This document shows positions 25,959-34,843 of a stretch of 64,000 nucleotides of DNA, one piece after another; within the stretch, counting starts at the first letter, position 1; every line of letters starts with the position of its first letter. The notes below the pieces were generated by a model. It did no database searches, had not been told where the DNA came from, and saw only the letters and a list, made by a program, of their open reading frames with translations. Both the position numbers and the translations under genes were made by a program. The stretch comes from Campylobacteraceae bacterium. GTDB lineage: Bacteria > Campylobacterota > Campylobacteria > Campylobacterales > Sulfurospirillaceae. The stretch lies in assembly GCA_027050775.1 (NCBI GenBank), contig JALUBH010000026.1:29502-93501 (forward strand), written 5' to 3'.

Positions 25959-27084
25959 TCCCTTTTATCTGCTCACAGATATAGTACACATCTTTATCGC
26001 TAAGACCTGGATATATAGGCAAGGAGAGAATTTTTTGGTAGTTGTTTAGAGCATTTGGAAAGTCATTTACCCTCATATTGTATTTTTTTCTATAGTATGT
26101 CAAGAGATGAATAGGTATATAGTGAAGTGCGGTGTTTATACCTTTTTCTTTTAGTTCTCTTGCAAAACTATCCCTGTTTTTATCAACTTTTATGATGTAT
26201 TGGCTAAATGTATGCTCCCTTTTTTCTACAGGTGTGCTTACATGTCCACACCCTTTTAGCTCTTCATCGTATATCTTTGCTATTTGTTGCCTTCTTCTGA
26301 TAAACTGTTCATTTTTCTCAAGTTGTCCAAGGGCGTAGGCTGCATTTAGTTCATTCATGTCATATTTCAACCCAATATCTATAACATCATAAACATATCC
26401 TAGGTTTCCATAAGCATCCCATCCGTCATTTATGATAGCATGATTTCTAAGCAAGGTTGCTCTATCTTTTAGGTTTTCATTGTTAGTGCTTAGTATTCCT
26501 CCGCTCGCAACTGCGTGCTTCATCTGAGGTGAAAATCTAAATGTAGTTATATCTGCTTTGAGTCCTCCTATTCTAGCACCGTTGAATGTTGCTCCTAGTG
26601 CTTCCGAGGCATCTTCTACAATTTTTATGTCGTATAATTTTGCTATTTTATAGAGCCTGTCTAGCTGAGTAGGTTGACCGGCTATATGGTTTATAAAAGC
26701 ACCTTTTAGCTTTTTGCTTCTGTTTTGTTCGAGTAGTTTTTCAAAAGTATCCAAATCTATGTTAAAATCATCCTCGTCTATATCAACAAAGATTGGTTCT
26801 GCATCAAAATGTCTAATGACTTCTGCAACAGATGGAAAAGAGTTTACGGAACAGATGATTTTATCACCTCTTTTGAGGTCGAGCGCGCACATAGCAAGAT
26901 GCATGGCAGAAGTACCGTTGTTTGTAGAGATGGCATATTTACTGTTTATATAATGACTAAAATCATTTTCGAGTTTTTCCACTTTATTTGCTTTTTTAAG
27001 TTCTAACACTTCGCTTATATAGTCTTTTTCTCTTTTATCCATGTAGGGCTTGTAAAACGGTATCTCTTTTTTGCTCGCATTCAT
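25939..27084 (-). CDS. DegT/DnrJ/EryC1/StrS sugar aminotransferase
   Basis: PLP-dependent aminotransferase of 381 residues in the family that aminates nucleotide-linked keto sugars. The substrate-binding EDASEALGA is near residue 165, the PLP lysine is in RFSPQMKHAVASGG near residue 193, and NELNAAYALGQL follows. Close functional types include PseC and other enzymes for surface-sugar synthesis; the substrate is not decidable. It sits between nadE and lpxK, a pair that is adjacent in Campylobacter jejuni (recalled), so it may be an insertion into a conserved operon. Spacing to nadE is 12 bases. Confidence 0.85.
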   Translation of the reverse strand: MNASKKEIPFYKPYMDKREKDYISEVLELKKANKVEKLENDFSHYINSKYAISTNNGTSAMHLAMCALDLKRGDKIICSVNSFPSVAEVIRHFDAEPIFVDIDEDDFNIDLDTFEKLLEQNRSKKLKGAFINHIAGQPTQLDRLYKIAKLYDIKIVEDASEALGATFNGARIGGLKADITTFRFSPQMKHAVASGGILSTNNENLKDRATLLRNHAIINDGWDAYGNLGYVYDVIDIGLKYDMNELNAAYALGQLEKNEQFIRRRQQIAKIYDEELKGCGHVSTPVEKREHTFSQYIIKVDKNRDSFARELKEKGINTALHYIPIHLLTYYRKKYNMRVNDFPNALNNYQKILSLPIYPGLSDKDVYYICEQIKGIAKTRV

Positions 27085-27096
27085 ATTTCTATCCTT

Positions 27097-27900
27097 TTAT
27101 AATTTTATATCTCTAGCATATAGAAAATCGTGACCGATTGTTCTGTGACTTATTTTTGCAATTATTGGTAATTTTCTTTTAAATTGATTTTTATATATCT
27201 TATTTTTTATCAGTGTTATAAGTTTTAGCTCAAATCCTGCTTTCAGCATTTCGTCTTCATTCATCCTCCTGTCGACAAATGCCTCCAGAGCTTTGTCGAT
27301 AACTTCATAAGAAAAGCCAAGATCTTCTTCGTCGCTTTGTCCTTCCCACAGGTCAGCTGATGGTGGTTTTGAAATTATCTCTTTTGGTATCCCTAGGTAT
27401 CTAGCAAACTCAAAGATTTGTGATTTATACAGATCGCCTATAGGGTTTAGCGCACTAGCAAGATCACCAAAGAGTGTACCGTATCCCAAAAGAAGCTCGC
27501 TTTTATTGCTTGTGCCCAAGACTAGTGCTTTTTGTCTAGCTGAAATATCATACAGTACAGACATCCTAGCTCTTGCACTAAAATTGCCAATTCTTAAATT
27601 GTCTGCATCTTGATTTTTAAAATAAGCTTCTAATATAGGAGCTATTGAAATTTGTTCAAATGCTATGTCAAATTTATCGCATAGTTTTAGTGCGTCATCA
27701 AGGCTGTTTTGACTAGAGTATAAAGAGGGCATCATAACACCCAAAACATCTTTTTTGAAAGCCTTTTTTGCAAGGACGGCAACAACTGCAGAGTCTATGC
27801 CTCCACTTATGCCAAGGACTACGCTTTTTAAACCACTTTTATAGACCTCATCTTGTAAAAATTTGATAAGATAAGACTCTATAAGTTGATATTTTTGCAA
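27097..27900 (-). CDS. nadE: NAD synthetase
   Basis: Ammonia-dependent NAD+ synthetase, 267 residues, which amidates nicotinic acid adenine dinucleotide. The ATP pyrophosphatase loop GISGGIDSAVVA is near residue 30, and GTSNKSELLLGYGTLFGD near residue 150 binds deamido-NAD. There is no glutaminase domain. First gene of the operon nadE-degT-lpxK-argB-thrC-kdsB; the promoter must be in the 139-base gap shared with the divergent MBL gene. Confidence 0.93.
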   Translation of the reverse strand: MQKYQLIESYLIKFLQDEVYKSGLKSVVLGISGGIDSAVVAVLAKKAFKKDVLGVMMPSLYSSQNSLDDALKLCDKFDIAFEQISIAPILEAYFKNQDADNLRIGNFSARARMSVLYDISARQKALVLGTSNKSELLLGYGTLFGDLASALNPIGDLYKSQIFEFARYLGIPKEIISKPPSADLWEGQSDEEDLGFSYEVIDKALEAFVDRRMNEDEMLKAGFELKLITLIKNKIYKNQFKRKLPIIAKISHRTIGHDFLYARDIKL

Positions 27901-28039
27901 AAACTACCCTTTTGTGATTAAGATTGCTAAAATTATACTAAAGAATGCTTTAATTAATTCTTTTAAATATAACTAAAATTTTTAAGGTTTAAATAATTTT
28001 GTTATTATATTATCATTGTAAATTTTTTAGGAGTCAACA

Positions 28040-28636
28040 GTGATAGATATAAAACAAAAGCCATGTGGCATGTATATGACTAATTGCTATATAGTGAAGG
28101 TTGATGGCGAGGAGTTTATCATCGATCCTGGTGTTGATGCAACTAAATGGGTAAGAGATAATGTAAAAAATCCTGTAGCTATATTAAATACTCACGGTCA
28201 TTTTGATCATGTCTGGAGTAATGCAGAGCTTAAAGAGTTTTTTAATATACCCATTTACACACCAAAAGATGATGTTTTTATGCTTTTGAGTGATCCTTTT
28301 TCTCAGGGAACACCACCGAGCACTCCGGATATTGAAGTGGTTGGAGATGAAGAGTTAAAGATAGATGGTGTAAAAGTAAAATATATTTTCTTCCCGGGAC
28401 ATACTCCCGGATGTAGTGCTATTTTGATAGACGATGTACTTTTTAGTGGAGATTTTATCTTTAAAAATTCTATAGGTAGGGTTGATTTTCCATATAGCAA
28501 TCCGCAAGATATGAAAAATAGTATAGAAAAGTTTATGAAAATAAAAGAAGATTATAGAGTTTTTCCTGGACATGGAGAGAGCACAACTGTTGCACAGGAG
28601 CAAAAAACACTACCCGCTTGGTTGAACTATATATAG
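28040..28636 (+). CDS. Metallo-beta-lactamase fold hydrolase (GloB-like)
   Basis: A 198-residue cytoplasmic hydrolase. The zinc ligands are visible as NTHGHFDHVW near residue 52, FFPGHTPGCS near 118 and FPGHGE near 177. Such short proteins resemble glyoxalase II but the substrate is not known. GGAG precedes a GTG at 28040 (gagtcaacagtgatagat); that GTG is the start used here. It is convergent with the hotdog gene, with 4 bases between stops. Confidence 0.85.
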   Translation: MIDIKQKPCGMYMTNCYIVKVDGEEFIIDPGVDATKWVRDNVKNPVAILNTHGHFDHVWSNAELKEFFNIPIYTPKDDVFMLLSDPFSQGTPPSTPDIEVVGDEELKIDGVKVKYIFFPGHTPGCSAILIDDVLFSGDFIFKNSIGRVDFPYSNPQDMKNSIEKFMKIKEDYRVFPGHGESTTVAQEQKTLPAWLNYI

Positions 28637-28640
28637 AGTT

Positions 28641-29198
28641 TTATCTTGCGTGATAGTTTTTATTTATGTTTTTGAGTTTTGTTTTTAGGATATGATTTTC
28701 AAGTATAACAGCTTGGTAAGTACCTTCAAATATCTTGATTTCATTTATTTCACCGATTACTTTTACTTCTCTTTTTCTAGCATCTTCAAATTTTGCTTTT
28801 GCCTCAAACTCTATCAAGTCACCATTTTTTGCTGGTGCTAAAAATTTTACTTTTGATGATATGATTACAAGATTCTCTTCATTGATAGCAGAAACAGCAG
28901 CATACTCGGCAGCCCCAAAAATAAATCCGCTATGTATTAGACCTAGCATATCGACAGCCATATCATTTGTTGTCTGGAGTGTTGTTTTAGAGTGCCCTTT
29001 TTCTAAAAATATGACATTTCCGCAAAGACTTTTTTTGATATTCTGATGAGTATTTAAGTTGTCTTCATCCTCTATGCGATTATTTTCATTAAAAATATTT
29101 TCTTCATCTTCATCTTTTATGTCTTTGCTAAAATCTTCTTCGTGGGATTGTATTTTTTCTATCTCTTCTTGGGCTAAATTTTTAGCACTCTTTGCCAT
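28641..29198 (-). CDS. Hotdog-fold protein with acidic N-terminal extension
   Basis: A 185-residue cytoplasmic protein. Residues 1-55 are highly charged and probably disordered (many Glu, Asp, Asn). Residues 60-175 form a hotdog thioesterase-like fold with MLGLIHSGFIFGAAEYAA as the central helix, resembling PaaI/FapR-type domains. No DNA-binding domain is visible, so FapR is unlikely. A thioesterase or acyl-CoA-binding role is inferred. Confidence 0.7.
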   Translation of the reverse strand: MAKSAKNLAQEEIEKIQSHEEDFSKDIKDEDEENIFNENNRIEDEDNLNTHQNIKKSLCGNVIFLEKGHSKTTLQTTNDMAVDMLGLIHSGFIFGAAEYAAVSAINEENLVIISSKVKFLAPAKNGDLIEFEAKAKFEDARKREVKVIGEINEIKIFEGTYQAVILENHILKTKLKNINKNYHAR

Positions 29199-29243
29199 TT
29201 TAATTTCCTTGCAAAATCAGTTATTATCCCTAATATCGGTAAA

Positions 29244-30143
29244 TCATTTTCTAAGTTTAACATACACTCTTTTTGGAGCAGGGTAACCCTCTATCGTCAA
29301 AGATTTATCATTTGGATCTAGAAAATTTTCCAAACTTTCACCTTGTATCCATTTGGTCTTTCTTTGCTCATTCAAATCAGTTTTTTTGATCTCTAATATT
29401 TCGAATGATTTAAATTTTGCTCTTTTACACCAGTTCTCGAGTGCGGATATGGAAGGCACAAAATAGACATTTGGGATTTTTGAGTATCTATCTTGCGGAG
29501 TGAGTGCATAAGGTTCGCTTCCGTCAATCATAAAGGTATCGAGTATCACATATCCATCATCATTCAATCCATTTTTTAAAGCTTTTAACGCATTTATAGG
29601 ATCACTTCTATGATATAAAACACCCAAGCAAAAGATAACATCAAATTTGTTTTCGTAAAAAGGGAGATGTTCTATCCCCAAAAGTTCAAACTCTATAGAG
29701 GTCTCTAGAAAATGATTTATAAAGTCAAATTGTGTTTTATAGTGCATAGAAGGGTCAAAGCCGACAAGTTTTTTTGGTTGAAGTTTAAGCATTCTAAAGA
29801 GATAGTATCCGTTATTGCACCCGATATCGGCTACGCATTTGTCTCTTAAATCAAAATGTGGCTCTAGTAAATTGTATTTTATATAGCTTTTCCACTCACT
29901 GTCTATATATGTTCCAAATAGATCAAACGGTCCTTTTCTCCAGGGGCGGAGCTCCCATGCTAACTCTTTTATCTGAGTCAGAGTTTGTGAATTTATATCT
30001 TTCGAGGAGATTTTTATGCTATCTTGGAGTGAATATCTTACATCTTTAATCTTTGGGATTTTTTTTAGAGATTCTCTGAGAATTTTTATATTTTTCCACT
30101 CTTGCCACTTGAGTCTCTCGACTCTTATCTTTTTTAAATTCAT
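29244..30143 (-). CDS. cmoB: tRNA U34 carboxymethyltransferase CmoB
   Basis: Transfers the carboxymethyl group of carboxy-SAM to 5-hydroxyuridine at tRNA position 34. The 299-residue protein has [25 protein letters not shown] sequence near residue 85 (family hallmark), [17 protein letters not shown] as the SAM loop near residue 115 and [15 protein letters not shown] near 170. It is slightly shorter at the N-terminus than the E. coli enzyme, as usual in this phylum. The stop codon of the upstream lipoprotein gene adjoins its start. Confidence 0.92.
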   Translation of the reverse strand: MNLKKIRVERLKWQEWKNIKILRESLKKIPKIKDVRYSLQDSIKISSKDINSQTLTQIKELAWELRPWRKGPFDLFGTYIDSEWKSYIKYNLLEPHFDLRDKCVADIGCNNGYYLFRMLKLQPKKLVGFDPSMHYKTQFDFINHFLETSIEFELLGIEHLPFYENKFDVIFCLGVLYHRSDPINALKALKNGLNDDGYVILDTFMIDGSEPYALTPQDRYSKIPNVYFVPSISALENWCKRAKFKSFEILEIKKTDLNEQRKTKWIQGESLENFLDPNDKSLTIEGYPAPKRVYVKLRK

Positions 30144-30365
30144 CTAATTACTGACTGCTTTTTTTGTTTCGTTGTAGATTTTTTTGATGCCATTTTTCAC
30201 ATCTTTGAATTCTACAATATTTTTTTTACAATCTTTATGATAGATACCCATGGAGTCATAATATTCGTGGCAGCCATTATAGTAATTTTCAGATATACCT
30301 CTGTCATTGACATATAGACAGCCACTAAAAAGAATCGTAAAGATAAATATTAATAGTATTTTCAT
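30144..30365 (-). CDS. Small lipoprotein
   Basis: A 73-residue predicted lipoprotein: a short hydrophobic signal ends with the lipobox LFSGC at residue 16. The mature part has three further cysteines and a DVKNGIKKIYNETKKA helix. No family recognised. It is directly upstream of cmoB, with its stop codon touching the cmoB start, and divergent from lemA. Confidence 0.7.
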   Translation of the reverse strand: MKILLIFIFTILFSGCLYVNDRGISENYYNGCHEYYDSMGIYHKDCKKNIVEFKDVKNGIKKIYNETKKAVSN

Positions 30366-30414
30366 ACGATTATGATAACATTACATTTATGATACACTAC
30401 TTAAAGGAGCTGTT

Positions 30415-30972
30415 ATGTCTGTGTTGTTGATAGTTATAGTTATAATTGTATTTGCTATTATATTGATGTACAATTCGTTGATTTCCAAAAAAAACCAAGT
30501 CCAAAATATCTTTGGAAGCGTGGATGCCGTGCTCAAAAAAAGATACAACCTTATACCGAATTTGGTGGCAAGTGTACAAAAATACATGGAACACGAAAAA
30601 TCCATATTAAATGATATAACCGAGCTTAGAAGCAAGGCAAACAAACCAAACTTGAGCGATGATGAAAAGATAGAGCTGGATAAAAAAGTGAGTTCGGCAC
30701 TTCGATCTATAATGATAGCTGTAGAGAACTACCCAAATCTAAAAGCAAATGAAAATATGATGCAACTACAAAGATCTCTAAATGAGATAGAGGAGCAAAT
30801 CAGTGCAGCAAGAAGAGCTTATAATCAAGCCGTGACTGACTACAACAACGCGATAGAAATGTTTCCGACAAATTTTATGGCAAGTGCAATGAATTATAGG
30901 AGAAAAAGAGTATTTGAGATAGAAGAGGGCGAGCGAAAAAATGTAAATGTAAAAGATTTGTTTGAAAAGTAA
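30415..30972 (+). CDS. lemA: LemA family protein
   Basis: A 185-residue protein with one N-terminal membrane helix (residues 2-20) followed by a helical LemA domain (KKRYNLIPNLVASVQKYMEHE, YNQAVTDYNNAIEMFPTN in two separate segments). LemA proteins are envelope proteins of unclear function. AAAGGAG precedes the start. It is followed by a DUF3137 gene, a pairing often seen, so the two may act together in the membrane. Confidence 0.88.
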   Translation: MSVLLIVIVIIVFAIILMYNSLISKKNQVQNIFGSVDAVLKKRYNLIPNLVASVQKYMEHEKSILNDITELRSKANKPNLSDDEKIELDKKVSSALRSIMIAVENYPNLKANENMMQLQRSLNEIEEQISAARRAYNQAVTDYNNAIEMFPTNFMASAMNYRRKRVFEIEEGERKNVNVKDLFEK

Positions 30973-31044
30973 ATTTTTGGCGACAACTAAAGCTTTAATC
31001 ATGATAAATCTTTTAGCAGTTTACTCCTAAAAAAAGGATATAAG

Positions 31045-31989
31045 ATGAAATCCTTAAGTGAACTCACCGAATTTTATTATAAAAATCTTCATCCTGTTTT
31101 AGAGGATTTGGAGAAAAAGAGAGAAAAAGTAAAATTTAGAGTTATTTTATTTGGAATTTTTATTTTGTTGGTAGATTTTATGTGTTTTTCACTTTTTAAA
31201 AATAACCTAGATTGGTTGTTTGTTGCAAATGTTATAGTTGGAGGACTGCTTTATAAGTTTTTAACCAAAGACTATACAAACGAATTTAAAAATAGAGTGA
31301 TAGAGCCATTGATTTTGGCTATTGATGAAAATTTGAAATATGCAAAAGATACTCATATTCCCAAGTTTAAGTTTATAAACTCCGGACTTTTCAACTCTGT
31401 GCCTGACAAATTAGAAGGAAATGACTATATATCCGGATCGATTGATGGTATAAAAATAGAACTTTCAGATATGCATGCACAGAAAAAACACGAAAATCCC
31501 AAAGGTCAAAGTAGTTGGAGTACTATATTTCAAGGTCTATTTATCATATCAGAGTTTAGTAAAAATTTTAGTGGAAAAACAGTAGTTTTGCCGGACAGTG
31601 CACAAAATTCATTCGGTGATTTAATAGGGAATTGGCTACAATCACACAATATAAACAGGGATGAACTTATAAAGATGGATGACCCCGAGTTTGAGAAAGA
31701 ATTTGTAGTGTATGGTAGTGATCAGATTGAAGCTAGATATATCCTTAATCATACACTCATGAAAAGGCTATTGGAATTTAAAAAAAGATCCAAACATAAA
31801 CTTTATATATCATTTGTCTATAGCCAAATCTATATAGCTATAGACTATGGCAAAGATTTGTTTGAAGCATCTGTATTTAGGACACTTTTGGATTATAAAG
31901 TGGCTATGGAGTATATTGGCACTTTGCATTTGGCGACAGGTGTTGTAGAAGAGCTAAAATTAAATAATAAAATATGGAGTAGAGAGTGA
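31045..31989 (+). CDS. DUF3137 family membrane protein
   Basis: A 314-residue protein with two adjacent helices (about residues 31-51 and 56-75) and a large cytoplasmic part holding the DUF3137 hallmark FVVYGSDQIEARYIL near residue 226. Function unknown; it commonly neighbours LemA. It overlaps the EI24 gene by 4 bases. Confidence 0.8.
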   Translation: MKSLSELTEFYYKNLHPVLEDLEKKREKVKFRVILFGIFILLVDFMCFSLFKNNLDWLFVANVIVGGLLYKFLTKDYTNEFKNRVIEPLILAIDENLKYAKDTHIPKFKFINSGLFNSVPDKLEGNDYISGSIDGIKIELSDMHAQKKHENPKGQSSWSTIFQGLFIISEFSKNFSGKTVVLPDSAQNSFGDLIGNWLQSHNINRDELIKMDDPEFEKEFVVYGSDQIEARYILNHTLMKRLLEFKKRSKHKLYISFVYSQIYIAIDYGKDLFEASVFRTLLDYKVAMEYIGTLHLATGVVEELKLNNKIWSRE

Positions 31990-32771
31990 ATTTATTTGCA
32001 TTGAGTGTCAAAGATTTTTTTACAGCAAAAATGTTAAAGTGTGCGATTATGCCATTTGTGACAACATTGGTGATTATGTATGTGCTATTTTTTATGGCGG
32101 CAGGTTCAGGACTAGAGAGTATGCATTCAAGTTTAACTGTTCATACTACCAAAACAGTCATAGAAAATGGTATACCGCATACACAAAATTTTTCTGCACA
32201 TGTACAAAACTCTTCAATCATAAAATTTTTAATGCAGTACTCGATAACTTCTTGGCTCGCAGTATTTTTGGTTTATGCCATAGGTGGTTTTTTTATCCTT
32301 TTTGCTTCTATCTTTATAGCTATTATTATCGTAGGCTTTATGACCCCTTTTGTCTTAAAAGAGCTACACGCAAGGCACTATAGTGATGTAGATATGATAG
32401 GGTATTCAAATGCATTTGAAGGTTTGTGGTTAGTTGTAAAATGGGCTTTTGTTATGTTGATACTCTTTTTTCTTTTGATACCGTTTTATTTTATACCTAT
32501 TTTAAATATAGTAGCATTCAACCTGCCTTTGTACTACTTTTTTCATAAAATACTTATACATGATGTTAGCTCGAATATAAGCACCAAAGAGGAAAATAGT
32601 AAGATAAAGTACTTTAAAAGAGGCACGCTAAGAGCCAAAACTTTACTTTTATATCTCATATCTCTTATTCCCTTTGCCATATTTTTTGGTGCGATTTTTT
32701 ATGTGATATATATAGGTAATACATATTTTATACAAGTAAGAAAACTAAGAAATGAGGAGAAAACCAAATGA
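31986..32771 (+). CDS. EI24 domain membrane protein
   Basis: A 261-residue polytopic membrane protein (helices near residues 22-45, 83-115, 145-180 and 220-250) of the EI24/CysZ-like family. It starts with a GTG that overlaps the preceding stop. In gamma-proteobacteria CysZ takes up sulfate, but Campylobacterota members are only called EI24-like, and a transport role here is not shown. Confidence 0.75.
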   Translation: MNLFALSVKDFFTAKMLKCAIMPFVTTLVIMYVLFFMAAGSGLESMHSSLTVHTTKTVIENGIPHTQNFSAHVQNSSIIKFLMQYSITSWLAVFLVYAIGGFFILFASIFIAIIIVGFMTPFVLKELHARHYSDVDMIGYSNAFEGLWLVVKWAFVMLILFFLLIPFYFIPILNIVAFNLPLYYFFHKILIHDVSSNISTKEENSKIKYFKRGTLRAKTLLLYLISLIPFAIFFGAIFYVIYIGNTYFIQVRKLRNEEKTK

Positions 32772-32793
32772 AATCATACAAAGGGGATATGAG

Positions 32794-34068
32794 ATGAAAG
32801 ATGTAGAGTATTTTTTTGAACAGATAACTGCTATTCCGCGATGTAGCCATAATGCAGATAAACTAAAAGAGTATCTTGTGCAGTATGCCAAAGAGAAAAA
32901 TTTTGAAGCCAAAACAGACAAAGCTGGCAATGTGTTGTGCAAGAAAGGTAATCCGAAAGTCTGTTTGCAATCTCACTATGATATGGTTTGTTTGGGAGAT
33001 GCTCCAAAAGTTGAACTTCTCAAAGAGGGAAATATCCTAAGAGCAAAAAATTCAACATTAGGAGCAGACAACGGCATGGGAGTGGCGATTATGCTCTGCT
33101 GCATGCAAAAATATGACGATTTAGAGTGTCTGTTTACCGCTGATGAGGAAGTAGGTCTCATAGGTGCATCAAATCTTGAGCTAGAAATCACTGCACCAAA
33201 TATCCTAAATATCGACTCAGAAGATGAGGGCGCGATATGTATAGGTTGTGCAGGCGGAAGTGATGTCGTGAGTGAAAAAAAAGTAAAGTTTAAAAAGATA
33301 TCTAAAAATGATAAAATCTACAGGGCTGTCGTAGAGGGCTTGCCAGGTGGTCACAGTGGTGTAGATATAGACAAAAATGTACCCTCGTCCATAAAGATAT
33401 TAGCTAGGTTCTTAGCTCGACACAATTGTAAATTGATAGATATCAAAGCAGGAGAGAGAAGAAATTCCATCGCAAGAGGGGGAGTTGCAATTTTTACATG
33501 TAGAGATGATTTGGAAAACGAAGAGCATATCAAAGTAGAGCAAATAGAGGACAATAACCATAAAAAGATAAAAAATTCACAAAAAATCATAAAAATGCTA
33601 GATGCCTTTTCACAGGGAGTCAGAGCTTGGAACAAAGAGTTAGGCATACCCGAAGATAGTGCAAATCTTGGAACAGTTGAAGTTAAAGACGGTGTTTTTC
33701 AAGTAGTTATCTCATTAAGGACGATGGATGATAAAAGTATGGATAGGTTAGAAGCCCAAACAGAGTCGTTTTTTGATCTTTGCGGTTTTAGCGTGACTTT
33801 TCCATCTCGCCATGATGTATGGACTCCTTACATCGGTGATTTTTCAAAAAAAGTCAAAATGATCGCATCAAAGTATATACCGGACATAAAGTTTGAAGCG
33901 ATACACGCAGGGTTGGAGTGTGGCATATTGATAGCCAAACAAAAAGAACCAAAAGAAGCTGTATCGATAGGACCAAATATAAGATTTCCTCACTCAACAA
34001 GAGAAGAGTGCGATTTGGACTCAGTAGGGAAGATAACAAAAGTAGTTGAAGAGATTATCTCCACATAG
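32794..34068 (+). CDS. pepD: Aminoacyl-histidine dipeptidase (M20, PepD-like)
   Basis: A 424-residue cytosolic metallopeptidase. SHYDMVCLGD near residue 72 and ADNGMGVAIML near 105 give metal ligands, and TADEEVGLIGASN near residue 132 carries the catalytic Glu pair; a dimerisation lid domain occupies the middle (LPGGHSGVDIDKN). The ATG at 32794 has AAGGGG eight bases upstream and is preferred to the in-frame ATG at 32752, which lies inside the EI24 gene. It is the last host gene before the foreign region. Confidence 0.9.
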   Translation: MKDVEYFFEQITAIPRCSHNADKLKEYLVQYAKEKNFEAKTDKAGNVLCKKGNPKVCLQSHYDMVCLGDAPKVELLKEGNILRAKNSTLGADNGMGVAIMLCCMQKYDDLECLFTADEEVGLIGASNLELEITAPNILNIDSEDEGAICIGCAGGSDVVSEKKVKFKKISKNDKIYRAVVEGLPGGHSGVDIDKNVPSSIKILARFLARHNCKLIDIKAGERRNSIARGGVAIFTCRDDLENEEHIKVEQIEDNNHKKIKNSQKIIKMLDAFSQGVRAWNKELGIPEDSANLGTVEVKDGVFQVVISLRTMDDKSMDRLEAQTESFFDLCGFSVTFPSRHDVWTPYIGDFSKKVKMIASKYIPDIKFEAIHAGLECGILIAKQKEPKEAVSIGPNIRFPHSTREECDLDSVGKITKVVEEIIST

Positions 34069-34262
34069 AGGTTCTGGACTTTTGACTAAAATCTTGCAAT
34101 TGAAAGCAAAAAATCAAATATAGCAAAAAGTCAAAAGTCAAATCCAGACTCCTACTCAATGGTACACTATATTAAAATTTTATCATAAAAAGTGGAGATT
34201 GAACGACAGGGGTGTGGAATACACGAACAACGACTGAGTTGAGAAATATTTGAGCCACAGGG
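34069..34262. other. Intergenic left edge of foreign region, inverted repeat
   Basis: No gene is supported here. GACTTTTGACT (34077-34087) and AGTCAAAAGTC (34129-34139) are perfect inverted repeats, extended by CTGG/CCAG with a bulge; they could form a terminator-like stem for pepD, although there is no T-run. The stretch from 34172 can be read as a 39-codon ORF on the minus strand, but that overlaps the brnA remnant in another frame and is not called. Confidence 0.4.
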
Positions 34263-34273
34263 TCAAATATTTC
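34243..34273. repeat. Inverted repeat, 11-bp stem with 9-base loop
   Basis: GAAATATTTGA and TCAAATATTTC are exact complements around GCCACAGGG. The flanks (ACAACGACTGAGTTG and CTATCCAATGATTTGT) pair imperfectly, giving a hairpin of about 80 bases. It sits exactly where the brnA remnant breaks off, so it may be the scar of an insertion or a recombination hairpin. Confidence 0.5.
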
Positions 34274-34331
34274 TATCCAATGATTTGTCATACTTCTTGT
34301 AATTTTTTTCTCTATCTTTAATGGTGCTCAT
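34263..34331 (-). pseudogene. brnA antitoxin remnant
   Basis: Twenty-two codons beginning MSTIKDREKNYKKYDKS, then TGA. The ATG (34329-34331) overlaps the stop of the brnT remnant, the standard brnT-brnA arrangement, and the charged start fits a BrnA N-terminus. The reading frame ends where an 11-bp perfect stem (34243-34253 with 34263-34273) begins, so the rest of the antitoxin is gone. Identification is by arrangement and short similarity. Confidence 0.5.
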
Positions 34332-34419
34332 AGAACTTCCTTTCTTTTTGATTTGCTTTTCTCGCACTAATTATTCGGATAATTTCCTCACCATTGTCAT
34401 TAAAAAATATATTTGTTAT
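34318..34419 (-). pseudogene. brnT toxin C-terminal remnant
   Basis: Directly after the stop codon of the RelE-type toxin and in the same frame, 33 codons encode FNDNGEEIIRIISARKANQ and KERKFYEHH before TAA. The sequence RIISARKA...ER..YE is the C-terminal signature of BrnT ribonuclease toxins. The 5' part of brnT is missing and replaced by the relE gene, so this is a broken brnT joined to another toxin of the same fold superfamily. Confidence 0.65.
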
Positions 34420-34665
34420 TTATTGATAGCTACCCTGTCTATGTAAAACTCTACCAATTACTAATGTATCATCCAATACATCAAATAATATTCTATAATT
34501 TCCGATTCTTAATCTGTATGCTAGTTCAAAATTCGTAAGTTTTTTAATATTTGGTATATTTGGAAAATCTTTTAGTTTTAAAATTTTATTATGTATTTTA
34601 GTTTTGAATGGTTCTGAAATATGCTTTAAGTCCTTGATAGCACTTTTTCTAATTTCAATTTTCAT
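34420..34665 (-). CDS. RelE/ParE-superfamily toxin
   Basis: An 81-residue protein of the RelE/ParE toxin fold: MKIEIRKSAIKDLKHI at the start, the central LAYRLRIGNYRILFDV, and the end IGRVLHRQGSYQ. RelE members cleave mRNA at the ribosome, while ParE members poison gyrase; the two cannot be separated here. It overlaps its putative antitoxin gene by 11 bases. The unusual feature is that a brnT tail continues in frame after its stop codon. Confidence 0.8.
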   Translation of the reverse strand: MKIEIRKSAIKDLKHISEPFKTKIHNKILKLKDFPNIPNIKKLTNFELAYRLRIGNYRILFDVLDDTLVIGRVLHRQGSYQ

Positions 34666-34843
34666 TTTTTAAATAATTTTCAAAAGATACAGTTTCTTCT
34701 TTTCTTGTAGATTTTAATAATTTTAAATCTTCAATATTTTCTTTTGAAGTTATTTCTAATCCATCTTGCTTTAAATGTTCTAAAAGCCATAAAACTTTTT
34801 TAGTTAAACTCTCATTTTGAATATTGATAGTTAAGGTTTGCAT
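34655..34843 (-). CDS. Antitoxin of RelE-type pair
   Basis: A 62-residue acidic/basic protein upstream of and overlapping the toxin gene. MQTLTINIQNESLTKKVLWLL resembles the short strand-helix N-terminus of several relB-like antitoxins, given here only as position 1-21, and the C-terminus (KEETVSFENYLKNEN) would wrap the toxin. A TATACT-type -10 lies about 20 bases upstream. The partner and overlap give most of the support. Confidence 0.72.
   Translation of the reverse strand: MQTLTINIQNESLTKKVLWLLEHLKQDGLEITSKENIEDLKLLKSTRKEETVSFENYLKNEN

Noticed and set aside
34126..34145. Direct repeats of AAAAGTC as an attachment-site duplication
   Set aside because: They are only short, adjacent AT-rich repeats and have no counterpart at the right edge near 42.1-42.4 kb.
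34172..34291. A 39-codon minus-strand ORF (MTNHWIEIFDPVAQ...)
   Set aside because: It overlaps the brnA remnant in another frame, lacks a good ribosome binding site and crosses the hairpin; probably a shadow.
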